From Xanthobacter autotrophicus Py2 (GTDB lineage: Bacteria; Pseudomonadota; Alphaproteobacteria; Rhizobiales; Xanthobacteraceae): a stretch of 64,000 bases of DNA. Below are positions 16,237 to 25,235 of this stretch, one piece after another. Below the pieces are notes generated by a model that made no database searches, was not told the DNA's origin, and saw nothing but the letters and a program-made list of their open reading frames with translations. The stretch spans positions 2,281,501 to 2,345,500 of the forward strand of contig CP000781.1 of NCBI GenBank assembly GCA_000017645.1, read 5' to 3'. Made by a program: the position numbers and the translations under genes. The first letter of the stretch is position 1, and every line of letters starts with the position of its first letter.

Positions 16237-16989
16237 ATGAGCAAGACGGGGAAGAAGATTGCCATCGTGACCGGGGCGGGCTCCGGCGTCGGGCGGGCGG
16301 TGGCGGTGGCGCTGGCCGGGGCCGGCTATGGCGTGGCCCTGGCCGGCCGGCGCCTCGATGCCCTTCAGGAGACCGCCGCCGAGATCGGCGACGACGCCCT
16401 GTGCGTGCCCACCGACGTGACCGATCCCGATTCGGTCCGCGCCCTGTTCACCGCCACGGTGGAGAAGTTCGGCCGGGTGGATGTGCTCTTCAACAATGCC
16501 GGCACCGGCGCCCCGGCCATTCCCATGGAAGACCTCACCTTCGCCCAGTGGAAGCAGGTGGTGGACACCAACCTCACCGGCCCGTTCCTGTGCACCCAGG
16601 AGGCGTTCCGGGTGATGAAGGCGCAGGAGCCGCGCGGCGGGCGCATCATCAACAACGGCTCCATCTCGGCCACCTCGCCGCGACCCTATTCGGCGCCCTA
16701 CACGGCCACCAAGCACGCCATCACCGGGCTTACCAAGTCCACCTCGCTGGACGGGCGCGTCCATGACATCGCCTGCGGGCAGATCGACATCGGCAATGCC
16801 GATACCCCCATGGCGCAGAAGATGAAGGCCGGCGTGCCGCAGGCAGACCTCTCCATCAAGGTGGAGCCGGTGATGGACGTGGCTCATGTGGCGAGCGCGG
16901 TGGTCTACATGGCGAGCCTGCCCTTGGATGCCAACGTGCAGTTCATGACCATCATGGCCACCAAGATGCCCCTCATCGGCCGCGGCTGA
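16237..16989 (+). CDS. Short-chain dehydrogenase/reductase
   Basis: This 250-residue classical SDR has the nucleotide-binding TGAGSGVG near residues 12-19, NNAG at about 86-89, a candidate catalytic serine at S142/S144, and Y155/K159 in the YTATK motif. R38-R39 after the second strand favour NADP(H). The family oxidises or reduces hydroxyl/keto groups. No substrate can be named. The ATG at 16237 has GGGAG eight bases upstream; an ATG nine codons earlier lacks a site. It converges on the cupin/transketolase operon, so it is not part of that transcript, though it may act in the same pathway. Confidence 0.87.
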   Translation: MSKTGKKIAIVTGAGSGVGRAVAVALAGAGYGVALAGRRLDALQETAAEIGDDALCVPTDVTDPDSVRALFTATVEKFGRVDVLFNNAGTGAPAIPMEDLTFAQWKQVVDTNLTGPFLCTQEAFRVMKAQEPRGGRIINNGSISATSPRPYSAPYTATKHAITGLTKSTSLDGRVHDIACGQIDIGNADTPMAQKMKAGVPQADLSIKVEPVMDVAHVASAVVYMASLPLDANVQFMTIMATKMPLIGRG

Positions 16990-17006
16990 TCTCAACTTTG
17001 GCGCGC

Positions 17007-17033
17007 GCCGGGCCGGCAGGGTGCCGGCCCGGC
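17007..17033. terminator. Bidirectional hairpin between convergent SDR and cupin genes
   Basis: GCCGGGCCGGCA (17007-17018), loop GGG and its exact complement (17022-17033) form a 12-bp perfect stem in the 54-bp convergent gap. It has no strong U-run on either side. Confidence 0.65.
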
Positions 17034-17043
17034 TGGGTCCTTC

Positions 17044-17607
17044 TCAGCGGATGAACTGGTCGACGAAGCCCGCGCCGAGGCCTGCTGCCGTGTAGTGAGC
17101 CCGGCACTTGTCGATGCGGGTGAAGACATCATCGAAGCCGGTGACGGCGCCGTCCGGGTCCACGTAGATCATGGTCCCGTTCACCTGGAACAGGGTGATC
17201 ATCTCGTCCACGTGGGGGTCCACCACCAGGGTGTGGGTCTCCCCCGGCGCCTCGTAGACATAGCCGCCCTCGCTCGCCACCCAGTCGTGTTCCAGATAGC
17301 GCCACGAGCCCTTGATGACGTAGCCGTGCACCGGCTGCGGATGGCGGTGGCGCGAGAGCACGCCGGCCCGGCGCACCCGCAGCACGCTCATCCAGTAGCC
17401 GGACGAGGCGGACAGCAGCAGCGGGCGGAACCACACATTCTCCTCGATGGGCACCCACAGCCGCTCGTCCTGCGGCACCGCCGCGGCGATCACCAGCTCG
17501 GGCACGGCCTCGGCGGGCTGGGGCTTGCGGTAGGGTTGCCAGCGCTCGTCGAGTGGCGCTGGGGCGGAGGCGTGGGGTTCAGGGGCGCGCTGTTCAGCGG
17601 TGGTCAT
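17044..17607 (-). CDS. Cupin protein of the 2,4'-dihydroxyacetophenone dioxygenase-like family
   Basis: This 187-residue single-domain cupin has the metal-binding first motif at RHRHPQPVHGYVIKGSW (histidines in RHRHPQPVH) and the second at YEAPGETHTLVVD, consistent with an iron site. The overall pattern resembles 2,4'-dihydroxyacetophenone dioxygenase-type proteins, which cleave carbon-carbon bonds of aromatic ketones, but many members are unassigned. The ATG at 17607 has GGAGG seven bases upstream. It is the last gene of a three-gene operon with both halves of a transketolase, 67 bases after the C-terminal subunit. A role on a ketose or ketol made by the transketolase is inference. Confidence 0.8.
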   Translation of the reverse strand: MTTAEQRAPEPHASAPAPLDERWQPYRKPQPAEAVPELVIAAAVPQDERLWVPIEENVWFRPLLLSASSGYWMSVLRVRRAGVLSRHRHPQPVHGYVIKGSWRYLEHDWVASEGGYVYEAPGETHTLVVDPHVDEMITLFQVNGTMIYVDPDGAVTGFDDVFTRIDKCRAHYTAAGLGAGFVDQFIR

Positions 17608-17674
17608 TCTGGTCCTCCCTGCGTCGTCCCCGCAGGCCGCGCCGCGGGGATCACGTTCTCGATTTGCGCCGCTA

Positions 17675-18667
17675 TCAGGCCGCCTTGCGCAGCCCCATGG
17701 CCTCCCGCGCCACCTCGGCGATGCCCGCCGCGTCGAGGCGGTAATGGGCATAGAGGTGGGTGGGCGGCGCGATCAGGCTGTATTCGTCGTGGATGCCGTG
17801 GCGCACCAGGCGCACGCCGGTGCCCTCGTCAGTCAACACCTCGGCGATGGCGCTGCCCAGGCCGCCCAGCACATTGTGCTCCTCCACGCTCATCAGCACC
17901 TTCGAGCGCCCGGCGGCGGCAAGGATGGCGGCCCGGTCGAGGGGCTTGACGGTGGGCATGTCGATGACGCCCACGCTATGGCCCTGCGCGTTAAGCGTCC
18001 GTGCCGCCTCCAGCGCCGGATGCACGGTCATGCCGCAGGCGATGATGGTGATCTCCTCGCCCACCAGATGCTCGATGGCCTTGCCGAAGGTGAAAGGGGT
18101 GTCGAGCGGGTACACGTCCGGCTCGCGGCCCCGGCCGATGCGGAAATAGATGGGCTCGGGATAGTCCGCCGACGCCTTGATGGCGGCCGCGAGTTGCGGG
18201 CCGTCGGCGGGCGAGACCACAGTGAGGTCGGCGATGGCCCGCATGGTGGCGATGTCTTCCGTGGCGTGGTGGGAGGTGCCGTAGAAGCCCAGCGAGATGC
18301 CGGTGTGATGGCCGATGAGCCGCACCGGCTGGGCGCAATAGGCCACGTCCATGCGGATCTGCTCGCAGCACAACAGCCCGAGGAAGGAGGCGAACGTCGC
18401 CACATAGGGCTTGAGCCCGGTGGTGGCGAGGCCGGCGGCGGCGGTCACCATGTTCTGCTCGGAAATACCGAACTGGATGTAGCGGTCCGGATAGCGCGCG
18501 GCGAACTTATTGAGACCGTTGGAATATTGCAGGTCCGCCGAGCCTGCCACCACCGGCTCTCCCGCCTCCACCAGGGAGATCAGGGCGTCGGAGAGGTGGC
18601 TGAGGCCGGGGGTCTTGGCGTTCAGCTCGCGGTATTGCCAGGAATTGGGTGAAAGGGGCCGGTTCAT
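17675..18667 (-). CDS. Transketolase-like protein, C-terminal subunit
   Basis: This 330-residue protein contains the pyrimidine-binding domain (about 22-185, catalytic E70 in FGISEQNM) and the C-terminal transketolase domain (about 195-325, VEEHNVLGGLGSAIAE). Together with the protein encoded just upstream it makes a complete split thiamine-diphosphate enzyme that moves two-carbon ketol units between sugars. Split transketolases usually serve special sugars or catabolic routes rather than the core pentose phosphate pathway. The ATG at 18667 lies 18 bases after the N-terminal subunit stop. The acceptor and donor cannot be read from the sequence. Confidence 0.9.
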   Translation of the reverse strand: MNRPLSPNSWQYRELNAKTPGLSHLSDALISLVEAGEPVVAGSADLQYSNGLNKFAARYPDRYIQFGISEQNMVTAAAGLATTGLKPYVATFASFLGLLCCEQIRMDVAYCAQPVRLIGHHTGISLGFYGTSHHATEDIATMRAIADLTVVSPADGPQLAAAIKASADYPEPIYFRIGRGREPDVYPLDTPFTFGKAIEHLVGEEITIIACGMTVHPALEAARTLNAQGHSVGVIDMPTVKPLDRAAILAAAGRSKVLMSVEEHNVLGGLGSAIAEVLTDEGTGVRLVRHGIHDEYSLIAPPTHLYAHYRLDAAGIAEVAREAMGLRKAA

Positions 18668-18685
18668 GAAAGGCGTGTCCTAGGC

Positions 18686-19579
18686 TCAGATGGTGCGGTT
18701 CATGATTTCCTCGACGGCGCGGGCGGCGTCCGAGGGGTCGAGATAGCCGAGGTGCCAGCCGGGTTCGGTCTCCATGTAGGAGACGCCCTTGCCCTTCAGG
18801 GTGCGGGCGATGATGCAGCAGGGCCGGGTGCGCCCCTCATCCGCCTTCACCTGCCGGAGGAGGGTGGTGAGGGCGTCGAGGTCGTGGCCGTCCACGGTGT
18901 GGACCTCCCAGCCGAAGGCGCGCCATTTCTCGTCCAGCGGCTCGATGCCCATCACGTCGTCCACCGCCCCGTCGAGCTGGAAGCCGTTGCGATCGACGAT
19001 GGCGACGAGGTTCGAGGCCTTGTGGTGGGCCGCCGAGATGGCCGCCTCCCACACCTGGCCCTCCTGCATCTCGCCGTCGCCGAGCATGACGAAGACGTTG
19101 AAGGCGCGGTCCTGCATCCGCCCGCCCAGCGCCATGCCGAGGCCGGCTGACAGGGCGTGGCCGATGGAGCCGGAGGAGAAGTCGATGCCGGGCACCTTGC
19201 GCATGTCCGGGTGGTCGCCCAGCGGATTGCCGAGGCGGGTGTAGTTGTCCAGCGTCTCGCGGTCGATGTAGCCGAGCTCGGCGAGGATGGGGAACAGGCC
19301 CACGGCGGCGTGGCCCTTGCCCATCAGGAAGCGGTCGCGGTCCGGCCGGCGCGGGTCGCCGTGGGTGATGTCCATCACGTCGTAATAGAGGGCGGCGAAG
19401 ATCTCGGCGGCGGAGAACACCGAGCTGTAGTGGCCGACCTTCGCCACCTCGATCAGCCGGATGGTCTCCAGCCGCACGAAGCGCGCCTTCTCCCGCAACA
19501 GGGCAAGGGTCTCGGCGGTGGGACGGAAATTGGACGCGTGCCGCGCGTCGTGGGGCAGGGTGCGTTCGGCTGCGCTCAT
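18686..19579 (-). CDS. Transketolase-like protein, N-terminal (ThDP-binding) subunit
   Basis: This 297-residue protein is the thiamine diphosphate-binding half of transketolase. It has GKGHAAVG near 88, the G138-containing SSGSIGHALSAGLGMA, and the ThDP motif GDGEMQEGQVWE starting at 167 with N190 completing it. It is the first gene of the operon and needs the C-terminal subunit for activity. The ATG at 19579 is chosen because the family begins shortly before the first conserved helix; the 42 extra upstream residues are low-complexity. A palindromic AT-rich operator lies about 110 bases upstream. Confidence 0.9.
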   Translation of the reverse strand: MSAAERTLPHDARHASNFRPTAETLALLREKARFVRLETIRLIEVAKVGHYSSVFSAAEIFAALYYDVMDITHGDPRRPDRDRFLMGKGHAAVGLFPILAELGYIDRETLDNYTRLGNPLGDHPDMRKVPGIDFSSGSIGHALSAGLGMALGGRMQDRAFNVFVMLGDGEMQEGQVWEAAISAAHHKASNLVAIVDRNGFQLDGAVDDVMGIEPLDEKWRAFGWEVHTVDGHDLDALTTLLRQVKADEGRTRPCCIIARTLKGKGVSYMETEPGWHLGYLDPSDAARAVEEIMNRTI

Positions 19580-19686
19580 GAAGGCTCTCTGTCTGGGCGG
19601 TCCTCGGGACCGGCAGCTCACCGCCCTCATGCCCCGCGGGAGCGGCGCGGATGAGGGGGGCGGCATCGGCTCCGATTCAATAAAAT

Positions 19687-19698
19687 ATGATATATCAT
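19687..19698. promoter_or_regulatory. Palindromic operator upstream of the transketolase operon
   Basis: ATGATATATCAT is a perfect 12-bp palindrome in an AT-rich patch (19680-19705) inside otherwise very GC-rich DNA. It lies about 110 bases before the operon start. A GntR- or LacI-type repressor site is the simplest reading, but no regulator gene is adjacent. Confidence 0.5.
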
Positions 19699-19755
19699 CT
19701 ATCAAGGAGTGTGGCTAGCGGGCTCGGCCGAGAACGCCTCGGGACGCGTGAAACG

Positions 19756-19784
19756 AAAAAGGCCCCGGCGGATGCCGGGGCCTT
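19756..19784 (-). terminator. Rho-independent terminator of the Bax-inhibitor-like gene
   Basis: On the minus strand AAGGCCCCGGC, loop ATCC and GCCGGGGCC pair perfectly (19759-19784) and run into TTTTT. It lies about 45 bases after the stop codon at 19831. Confidence 0.88.
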
Positions 19785-19830
19785 GAACCTTCAGAGCGAG
19801 GATCGCGACGCTGCCGCCGCGATCTAGGCA

Positions 19831-20616
19831 TCAGTTGTTGCGGTTGCCGAACAGCTGGAGCAGCATCATGAACATGTTGATGAAGTCCAGGTAGAGCGAG
19901 AGCGCGCCCATGATGGCCTTCTTGCCCATCACCGAGCCGTCGTCACCGACGAAGTACATCTCCTTGATGCGCTGGGTGTCGTAGGCGGTCAGGCCCGCGA
20001 ACACCAGCACGCCCACCACGGAGACGATGAACTGCAGCATCGTCGAGCCGAGGAAGATGTTCACCAGCGAGGCGATGATGATGCCGAACAGGCCCATCAT
20101 CAGGAACGAGCCCATGCCGCTCAGGTCCTTCTTCGTGGTGTAGCCGTAGAGGCTCAGCGCGCCGAAGGAAGCCGCGGTGATGAAGAACACCCGCACGATG
20201 CTCTCGTGCGTGTACACGAGGAAGATCGTGGACAGGGACGTTCCCACCAGGGCCGCATAGACCCAGAAGGTGATCTGCGCCGCCGATACGCTCATGCGCT
20301 CGATACGGAAGCTCAGGAAGAATACAGCCGCCAGCGGCGCGAACATCACCACCCACTTGAGCGGGCTCACAAACAGCGCGTAGCCGAACTGCGTCAGCAT
20401 GATGCCGCCCGCCACGCGGCCGGCCGCCTGGCTCGGATCGGTGGTCACCGACAGCAGGTAAATGCCGAGCGCCGCCGCACCCGTGATGGCGAGGCCCAGC
20501 GCCATGTAGTTGTAGACGCTGAGCATATACGTGCGGAGGCCCTGGTCGATCGCGGCCTGCGAGCGTGCCACCGACGGGTTGAAACGCCCGGCGACGTTGC
20601 GATCATAATCGGACAT
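19831..20616 (-). CDS. Bax inhibitor-1/YccA family membrane protein
   Basis: This 261-residue protein has seven predicted membrane helices after a roughly 30-residue cytoplasmic N-terminus. It has the family's LYGYTTKKDLS loop and the TAYDTQRIK signature near the C-terminal helix, followed by LSLYLDFINMFMMLLQL. Bacterial members (YbhL, YccA) are inner-membrane proteins. YccA is an FtsH modulator, and others are reported as pH-sensitive calcium leak channels. The ATG at 20616 has AAGGGG upstream. It stands alone, with its own terminator. Which of the family roles applies here cannot be decided. Confidence 0.92.
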   Translation of the reverse strand: MSDYDRNVAGRFNPSVARSQAAIDQGLRTYMLSVYNYMALGLAITGAAALGIYLLSVTTDPSQAAGRVAGGIMLTQFGYALFVSPLKWVVMFAPLAAVFFLSFRIERMSVSAAQITFWVYAALVGTSLSTIFLVYTHESIVRVFFITAASFGALSLYGYTTKKDLSGMGSFLMMGLFGIIIASLVNIFLGSTMLQFIVSVVGVLVFAGLTAYDTQRIKEMYFVGDDGSVMGKKAIMGALSLYLDFINMFMMLLQLFGNRNN

Positions 20617-20758
20617 CGTCGTTCCCCTTTGAGAAATCGAGTGACGCGCCAGCCGGCCGAAACCAAGCCTGCGCGTCCGGGCTCAATATGGTGGGTTCGC
20701 GAAAGAGCGGCAAGACAAGCGCGGATGAAATTTACGCAAGGTCACTTAACGTCAGGTG

Positions 20759-20786
20759 GTGACCCGTCTTCGCACCTGCATATAAT
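20759..20786 (+). promoter_or_regulatory. Candidate housekeeping promoter for the outer-membrane barrel gene
   Basis: A perfect TATAAT (20781-20786) stands 16 bases after GTGACC (20759-20764), a partial -35 match. The implied start near 20793 leaves a short leader to the ATG at 20813. It also argues against the TTG at 20786 being the start codon. Confidence 0.45.
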
Positions 20787-20812
20787 TGCAACCGGGCTGG
20801 GGCGCGGGCGGA

Positions 20813-21706
20813 ATGGGCACGCAGGGCGCAGACGGAGCGCGCAGGGGAAGGGCTTTTGCTGCACTGCGTCGCGGTGCGGCAAAGCTTTGCCGGCTTGTCG
20901 CCTTCAGGGCTCTGGACAGTATCTTGCTGCTAGCCACCCTTACCCTCCTTGCCCCCTCGCGAGCCGGGGCGGGGGCCTGGACCCAGGAGGAGGGGCACGG
21001 CCAGGTCATCCTGCAGGGCAGCGCGGTGCATTCGGGCTCGGAATTCGGCCCGTCCTCCGATCTCTACGACAGCCGGCCCTATGACAAGCTGGAGGCGACC
21101 CTCGTCTTCGAATATGGCGCCTCCGACTGGCTGACCCTCATCGTCGCTCCGCAATTGCTCGCGGTGGACCTGGGCGCGCCGGCGCCCTCCTCCTATGCCG
21201 GCCCCGGCTATACGGACGCCGGAGCGCGGGTCCGGATCTATAATGAAAACAATGTGGTGGTGTCGGCGCAGGTGGTCGGCCGCCTGCCAGGCACCGGCAA
21301 TTCCCAGAGCGCGGCGGCGGTGGGCTACGAGGATCCCGAGCTTGACCTGAGGCTGCTCGCGGGCTGGTCCTTCCCGCTCTTCGGCAAGGCCGCCTTCCTC
21401 GATGTGGAGGCGGCCCAGCGCTTGCGCTTCGGCGATCCGCCGGACGAGTTCCATCTGGACGTGACCTTGGGCGTGCGGGTGGCCGATCGCTGGCAGGTCC
21501 TGTTCCAGTCCTTCAACGTGATCTCGGAAGGCGCAGGGGAGGGGCCGTATTTCGGCACCTCGTATGAGTATTACAAGCTCCAGTTCGGCGCCGCCTATGA
21601 CCTGACCGAGGCGGTGACGCTGGGGGTCGCCGTGGTGTCCACCGTGTTCGCCCGCAACGCGCCGCAGGAGAACGGCGTGGTGCTCACCGGCTTCTACCGC
21701 TTCTGA
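20813..21706 (+). CDS. Putative outer-membrane beta-barrel protein
   Basis: This 297-residue protein has a long basic N-terminus, a signal-peptide-like hydrophobic stretch (about 35-53) and a cleavage-like ASRAGA region. About 240 residues of alternating amphipathic strands follow, ending in FYRF, the C-terminal phenylalanine typical of outer-membrane barrels. Recurrent features are GQVILQGSAVHSG, LTLIVAPQLL and FYKLQFGAAYDL-like strands, broadly like the unassigned transporter or MetA-pathway-like barrels. I do not recognise the family precisely. The ATG at 20813 fits the predicted transcription start better than the upstream TTG. It is monocistronic and convergent with the EamA gene two bases away. 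Confidence 0.7.
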   Translation: MGTQGADGARRGRAFAALRRGAAKLCRLVAFRALDSILLLATLTLLAPSRAGAGAWTQEEGHGQVILQGSAVHSGSEFGPSSDLYDSRPYDKLEATLVFEYGASDWLTLIVAPQLLAVDLGAPAPSSYAGPGYTDAGARVRIYNENNVVVSAQVVGRLPGTGNSQSAAAVGYEDPELDLRLLAGWSFPLFGKAAFLDVEAAQRLRFGDPPDEFHLDVTLGVRVADRWQVLFQSFNVISEGAGEGPYFGTSYEYYKLQFGAAYDLTEAVTLGVAVVSTVFARNAPQENGVVLTGFYRF

Positions 21707-21708
21707 CC

Positions 21709-22638
21709 TCAGCTCTTCCCGGGCGTCGTGGTGACGAGGCGTATGCCCAGCGCGATGGGCACAATGCCGATGAGGTCGAAGGGCGGCACCTTTTCCCCCA
21801 GCAGCAGCCAGCCGAACATGAGGCCGAGCGGCGGCATCAGGAAGTGCAGGGCGCTGGCGCGGGTGGCGCTGGTGCGGCCGAGGATGAAGAACCACAGGCT
21901 GAACGCCCCCACAGACCCGGCAAGCGTCAGGTAGGTGAAGGACAGGGCGAGCGGCACGGTGAGGCGCACGTCGGCAAGGTCCTCCCGCCACAGCGCAATC
22001 GGCAGCAGGGCGAGCCCGCCGGCAAGGGACTGGATGCCGCTGCCCACCCACAGGGAGGCGGAGGTGCGCACCCGCTTGAACAGTAGCGTCGCCGCCGCCA
22101 GCGTCACCAGCGCGCCGGCCACATAGGCCACCCCCACCGGGTCCTCGTGCCCTGAGACGATGCGCGAGCGCACCACCAGCGCCACCCCCGCCATGCCCAG
22201 CACCAGGCCGCCGAGCTTGCGGCCGGTCAGCCGCTCTCCCAGCAAAGGCGCCGCCGCCAGCGCCGTGAGCAGCGGATTGGCGGAGATGAGCACCGCCGTC
22301 AGCCCCGACGACACATGGGTCATGCCCACATAGCTGAGGCCGAGATAGCAGGTGTTGTTGAGGATCCCCATCAGCGCGAGGGCAATGAGGTCGCGCCGGG
22401 TGAGCCGCGAGAATTCCGCCCGCGGCAGCAGGAGCGCGCAGCCCGCCAGCACGATGCTGCCGGCGACGAGGAAGCGGAACGCCAGCAGCAGCAAGGGTGG
22501 GCAGTCCGCCAGTGCGATCTTGGCCACGGCAAAGGCCGAGCTCCAGATCAGGCAGAACAGGATGATCAGCACCGGCAGGGCGCTGGGCCGGCCGGCTGGG
22601 GCGTGAGGCGCTGCGATGGCGCGGATGGGCAAACTCAC
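21709..22638 (-). CDS. EamA/DMT-family transporter
   Basis: This 309-residue inner-membrane protein has ten predicted helices in two EamA repeats (about 22-150 and 165-300). Each begins with a characteristic segment such as LIWSSAFAVAKIAL and ends with a LLGERL or LLGEKV motif. Drug/metabolite transporters of this family export amino acids or other small molecules. The start is GTG at 22638 with AAGGAG six bases upstream. It is divergent from a LysR-type regulator across 126 bases, which probably controls it. The substrate is unknown. Confidence 0.9.
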   Translation of the reverse strand: MSLPIRAIAAPHAPAGRPSALPVLIILFCLIWSSAFAVAKIALADCPPLLLLAFRFLVAGSIVLAGCALLLPRAEFSRLTRRDLIALALMGILNNTCYLGLSYVGMTHVSSGLTAVLISANPLLTALAAAPLLGERLTGRKLGGLVLGMAGVALVVRSRIVSGHEDPVGVAYVAGALVTLAAATLLFKRVRTSASLWVGSGIQSLAGGLALLPIALWREDLADVRLTVPLALSFTYLTLAGSVGAFSLWFFILGRTSATRASALHFLMPPLGLMFGWLLLGEKVPPFDLIGIVPIALGIRLVTTTPGKS

Positions 22639-22764
22639 GGGGATCTCCTTCGCACCGCCGAGGGCACCGTGTCGGGGACCCGCCTGCGCCAGAGACCACG
22701 AAATGCGAGGATTGAAAAATTGAATGTCGTGATGTTAGCTAGTGACTAATCGAATGGGTGAACG

Positions 22765-23637
22765 ATGCTGGACATGGATCTGCTGAAGGCCTTCGTCAGC
22801 GTGGTGGATGCCGGCGGCTTCACCCGCGCCGGCGAGCGCGTCCATCGCACCCAGTCCACGGTCAGCCAGCAGATCCGCCGCCTGGAGGACCAGCTCGGCC
22901 ATCAGTTGCTGGTGCGGGATGCGCGCGGCGTGACCCCCACCGCCGAGGGCGAGCGGCTTCTGGGCTATGCCCGGCGGATTCTCGCCTTGGGGGCCGAGGC
23001 GAAAGCGGCACTCTCGGGTGCTGCGCCGGCGCTGGTGGTGCGGCTCGGCATTCCAGACGATTTCGCGCTGGCGGCGCTGACCCAGGTGATCGCCGATTTC
23101 GCCCGCGCCCGCCCCGGCGTGCGCCTCGCGGTGGAATGCGGGCTCAGCTGCGACATTGCCGCCGCCTTTGCCCGCGGCGATCTCGACATCGCGCTGGTGA
23201 AGCGGGAGCCGTCGAGCGGGCCGGCCCTCGCGGTGTGGCCGGAGCGCCTTGTCTGGGTCACGGGGCGCGACGTGGTGGTGGATCCGGACACCGTCCCGCT
23301 GGTGGCCTTCCGGCAGGGCTGCCTCTATCGCAACAGGGCGGTGCATGCGCTGGAAAAGGCTGGCCGGGCGTGGCGCATCGCCTATGAATGCCCGAGCCTC
23401 ATCGGCATCGACGCGGCGCTCGCCGGAGGGCTCGGCGTGGCGGTGCTGAGCACCTTGTCGCTCTATCGTCGCGAGCCGAGCCTGCGGGTGCTGTCGGCAG
23501 CCGAGCTGTGGCCGCAGATCCCGCCCACGGAACTGGCTTTGCGGATTGCCGACCCCGCCTGCGCCGCCACCCGCGACCTTGCCGCTTTGGTGGCGGGCTT
23601 CTGCGACCGTGAAGCCGCCTGCGCGGCTGCCGCCTGA
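22765..23637 (+). CDS. LysR-family transcriptional regulator
   Basis: This 290-residue protein has a winged helix-turn-helix at residues 1-62 (DLLKAFVSVVDAGGFTRAGE, then STVSQQIRRLEDQLG) and a periplasmic-binding-protein-like effector domain (about 88-285). It is divergent from the EamA transporter, the usual arrangement for an exporter and its inducer-responsive regulator. The intergenic region contains TTAG-N7-CTAA (22735-22749), an interrupted dyad that could be part of its site. The ATG at 22765 is taken although MDLL two codons on is equally good. The effector is unknown. Confidence 0.9.
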   Translation: MLDMDLLKAFVSVVDAGGFTRAGERVHRTQSTVSQQIRRLEDQLGHQLLVRDARGVTPTAEGERLLGYARRILALGAEAKAALSGAAPALVVRLGIPDDFALAALTQVIADFARARPGVRLAVECGLSCDIAAAFARGDLDIALVKREPSSGPALAVWPERLVWVTGRDVVVDPDTVPLVAFRQGCLYRNRAVHALEKAGRAWRIAYECPSLIGIDAALAGGLGVAVLSTLSLYRREPSLRVLSAAELWPQIPPTELALRIADPACAATRDLAALVAGFCDREAACAAAA

Positions 23638-23660
23638 GGGGCGCCTGCCCTACGCGTGCT

Positions 23661-24602
23661 CTAGTCGTCCACCAGCAGCCGCCGGCCGATCTCGCCGATG
23701 CCGATCAGGCCGGGGGTGGCGTGCGTCACCACATGGATGGGGATGAGCGACAGCCGGTCGAGATAGGGCGGATGCTCCTCGAACGCCGTCCGGAACGGGC
23801 TTTCGGCGAACAAAGGCGCCATGGCCCGGCCGATGCCGCCGCCCACATAGACGCCACCCTTGGCATCGAAGGCGAGGGCAAGGTCCCCCAGCACCCGGCC
23901 GAGCAGGCGCAGGAAGATGTGGCAGCTCTCCTTTTCCTGCCGCTGGCCGTCCAGCGCCGCCTTGATGATGGCGTGGGAGGACAATTGCTCGCCGGAGAGG
24001 ATGCGATGCAGCCGCACCAGCCCCGGCCCGGACAGGACGTGCTCCACCGCCACCGGCCCCAGGTCGCGCACCAGGTGGGCGACGATGCGGGCCTCGTCCG
24101 TGGTCACGGCGCCGAGGCGCATGTGGCCGGCTTCGCTCGCAAGCACCTCGTAGCCGTCTTCCCGCGGCAGGATCAGCGCGGTGCCGAGCCCGGTTCCGGG
24201 GCCCGACAGCAGCATGGGCGCGCCGGGGACGCGGCGGCCGGTGCCCACTTCCATCAGGTCGTCGCGGGTCAGCAGCGGCAGGCCGTGGGCGAGGGCCTCG
24301 AAGTCGTTGAGCACCGTGAGCCGCGCGAAAGACAGCTCCTGGGCCAGTGCCTGCGTGGAGAAGCGCCAGTTCCGGTTGGTCAGCCGCACGCCGTCGCCGT
24401 CGATGGGACCGGCCACGGCCAGCGCCGCGCAGCGAGGCGGTTCGCCGCCCAGCGAGTCGAGATAGGTCTTCAGCAGGTCCTCGATGGACCCGTAGGAATC
24501 ATTGGCCTCGAGACGGATGTCGAACGGTATGCCGTCCACGCCGGCGCGGGCGATGCGCGTGGTGGTTCCGCCGATGTCCGCAAGCAATACGGTGGGAGCC
24601 AT
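23661..24602 (-). CDS. glk: Glucokinase
   Basis: This 313-residue protein of the bacterial glucokinase family has the phosphate-binding LLADIGGTTTR at residues 6-16, AVAGPIDGD near 64, the catalytic D100 in LNDFEA, GPGTGLGTA near 158 and a C-terminal YVGGGIGRA loop. It phosphorylates glucose with ATP to glucose-6-phosphate in the cytoplasm, feeding Entner-Doudoroff or pentose phosphate routes. The ATG at 24602 is where the family starts. No sugar transporter is adjacent. It converges with the LysR gene across 23 bases and has no obvious operon partner. Confidence 0.93.
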   Translation of the reverse strand: MAPTVLLADIGGTTTRIARAGVDGIPFDIRLEANDSYGSIEDLLKTYLDSLGGEPPRCAALAVAGPIDGDGVRLTNRNWRFSTQALAQELSFARLTVLNDFEALAHGLPLLTRDDLMEVGTGRRVPGAPMLLSGPGTGLGTALILPREDGYEVLASEAGHMRLGAVTTDEARIVAHLVRDLGPVAVEHVLSGPGLVRLHRILSGEQLSSHAIIKAALDGQRQEKESCHIFLRLLGRVLGDLALAFDAKGGVYVGGGIGRAMAPLFAESPFRTAFEEHPPYLDRLSLIPIHVVTHATPGLIGIGEIGRRLLVDD

Positions 24603-25235
24603 GGGAGATTCCGATGGATGGGGTGCCGCACGCCGGCGCCGATGCGGTGGCAATCGGGGCCAGGCGCGCTCAGCGCCTTGTAACTTAAGCCTGAACCGCC
24701 CGGCCTGTCGGAGCCGGGCGAATGCGTGCTCTACTGCGCCAAGCGCCGGCCGGACGCAAGCGCCGGCTGCCGCCCCACCTTTGCGGTGGTTCCGGCTTGC
24801 CCGCTCTCCTCAGGCCGTCGCGCGGCGGCCGCGGGCCGACCATAGCGGCAGGATCGGCACAAGCCGGGTCACGACCCCGAGATCCGTCGCGCGCAGATGA
24901 GGGGTTCGATGCGGGATCATGGCGCCGCCGGTCCGGTTTCCTGCTCTGGCCTCAATCGTTTTTATTGGTGGCGCAGAGCGCTTGTCGGCACTCGTGCCGC
25001 CTGCGGCGGCGGGTGAGGTGGCGCCGGGCGGTCACGTGCCGTAAGCTCACACTGAAATTGTGTGTCCGGCCAAACTGTGCGTCTCATGCACATGGGGGGC
25101 TGGCGGGACCGCAGCTTCGACGTACATAAGCTGAGATCGGTTTCGGCCCGCGGCGCGGTCGGCGGGAGGATGCCGGTACGGGGCAACACGGCGATGCGGC
25201 TTTGCCGCGGCGCCCGAAAGGCATGGCGAAGCGCA
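24603..25235. other. 633-bp region between divergent glk and Tim44-like genes, no gene seen
   Basis: Open frames here are short, Arg/Pro-rich and lack recognisable motifs or ribosome sites, so I treat them as chance. One inverted repeat is visible, GCCCGGC (24698-24704) with GCCGGGC (24713-24719). The region should hold the promoters of both flanking genes. I could not identify them with confidence. Confidence 0.5.

Noticed and set aside
14938..16995. A 685-codon open frame antisense to ribA and the SDR
   Set aside because: It crosses two well-supported genes and their spacer, with no recognisable domain.
22681..22764. A clear LysR T-N11-A operator between the EamA and LysR genes
   Set aside because: Only a weak TTAG-N7-CTAA dyad with different spacing is seen, so it is mentioned with the regulator but not listed as a site.
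24722..25129. A 135-codon plus-strand frame in the glk/Tim44-like gap
   Set aside because: It is Arg/Pro/Ser-rich, has no ribosome site and no domain, and its codon use is unlike the neighbouring genes.
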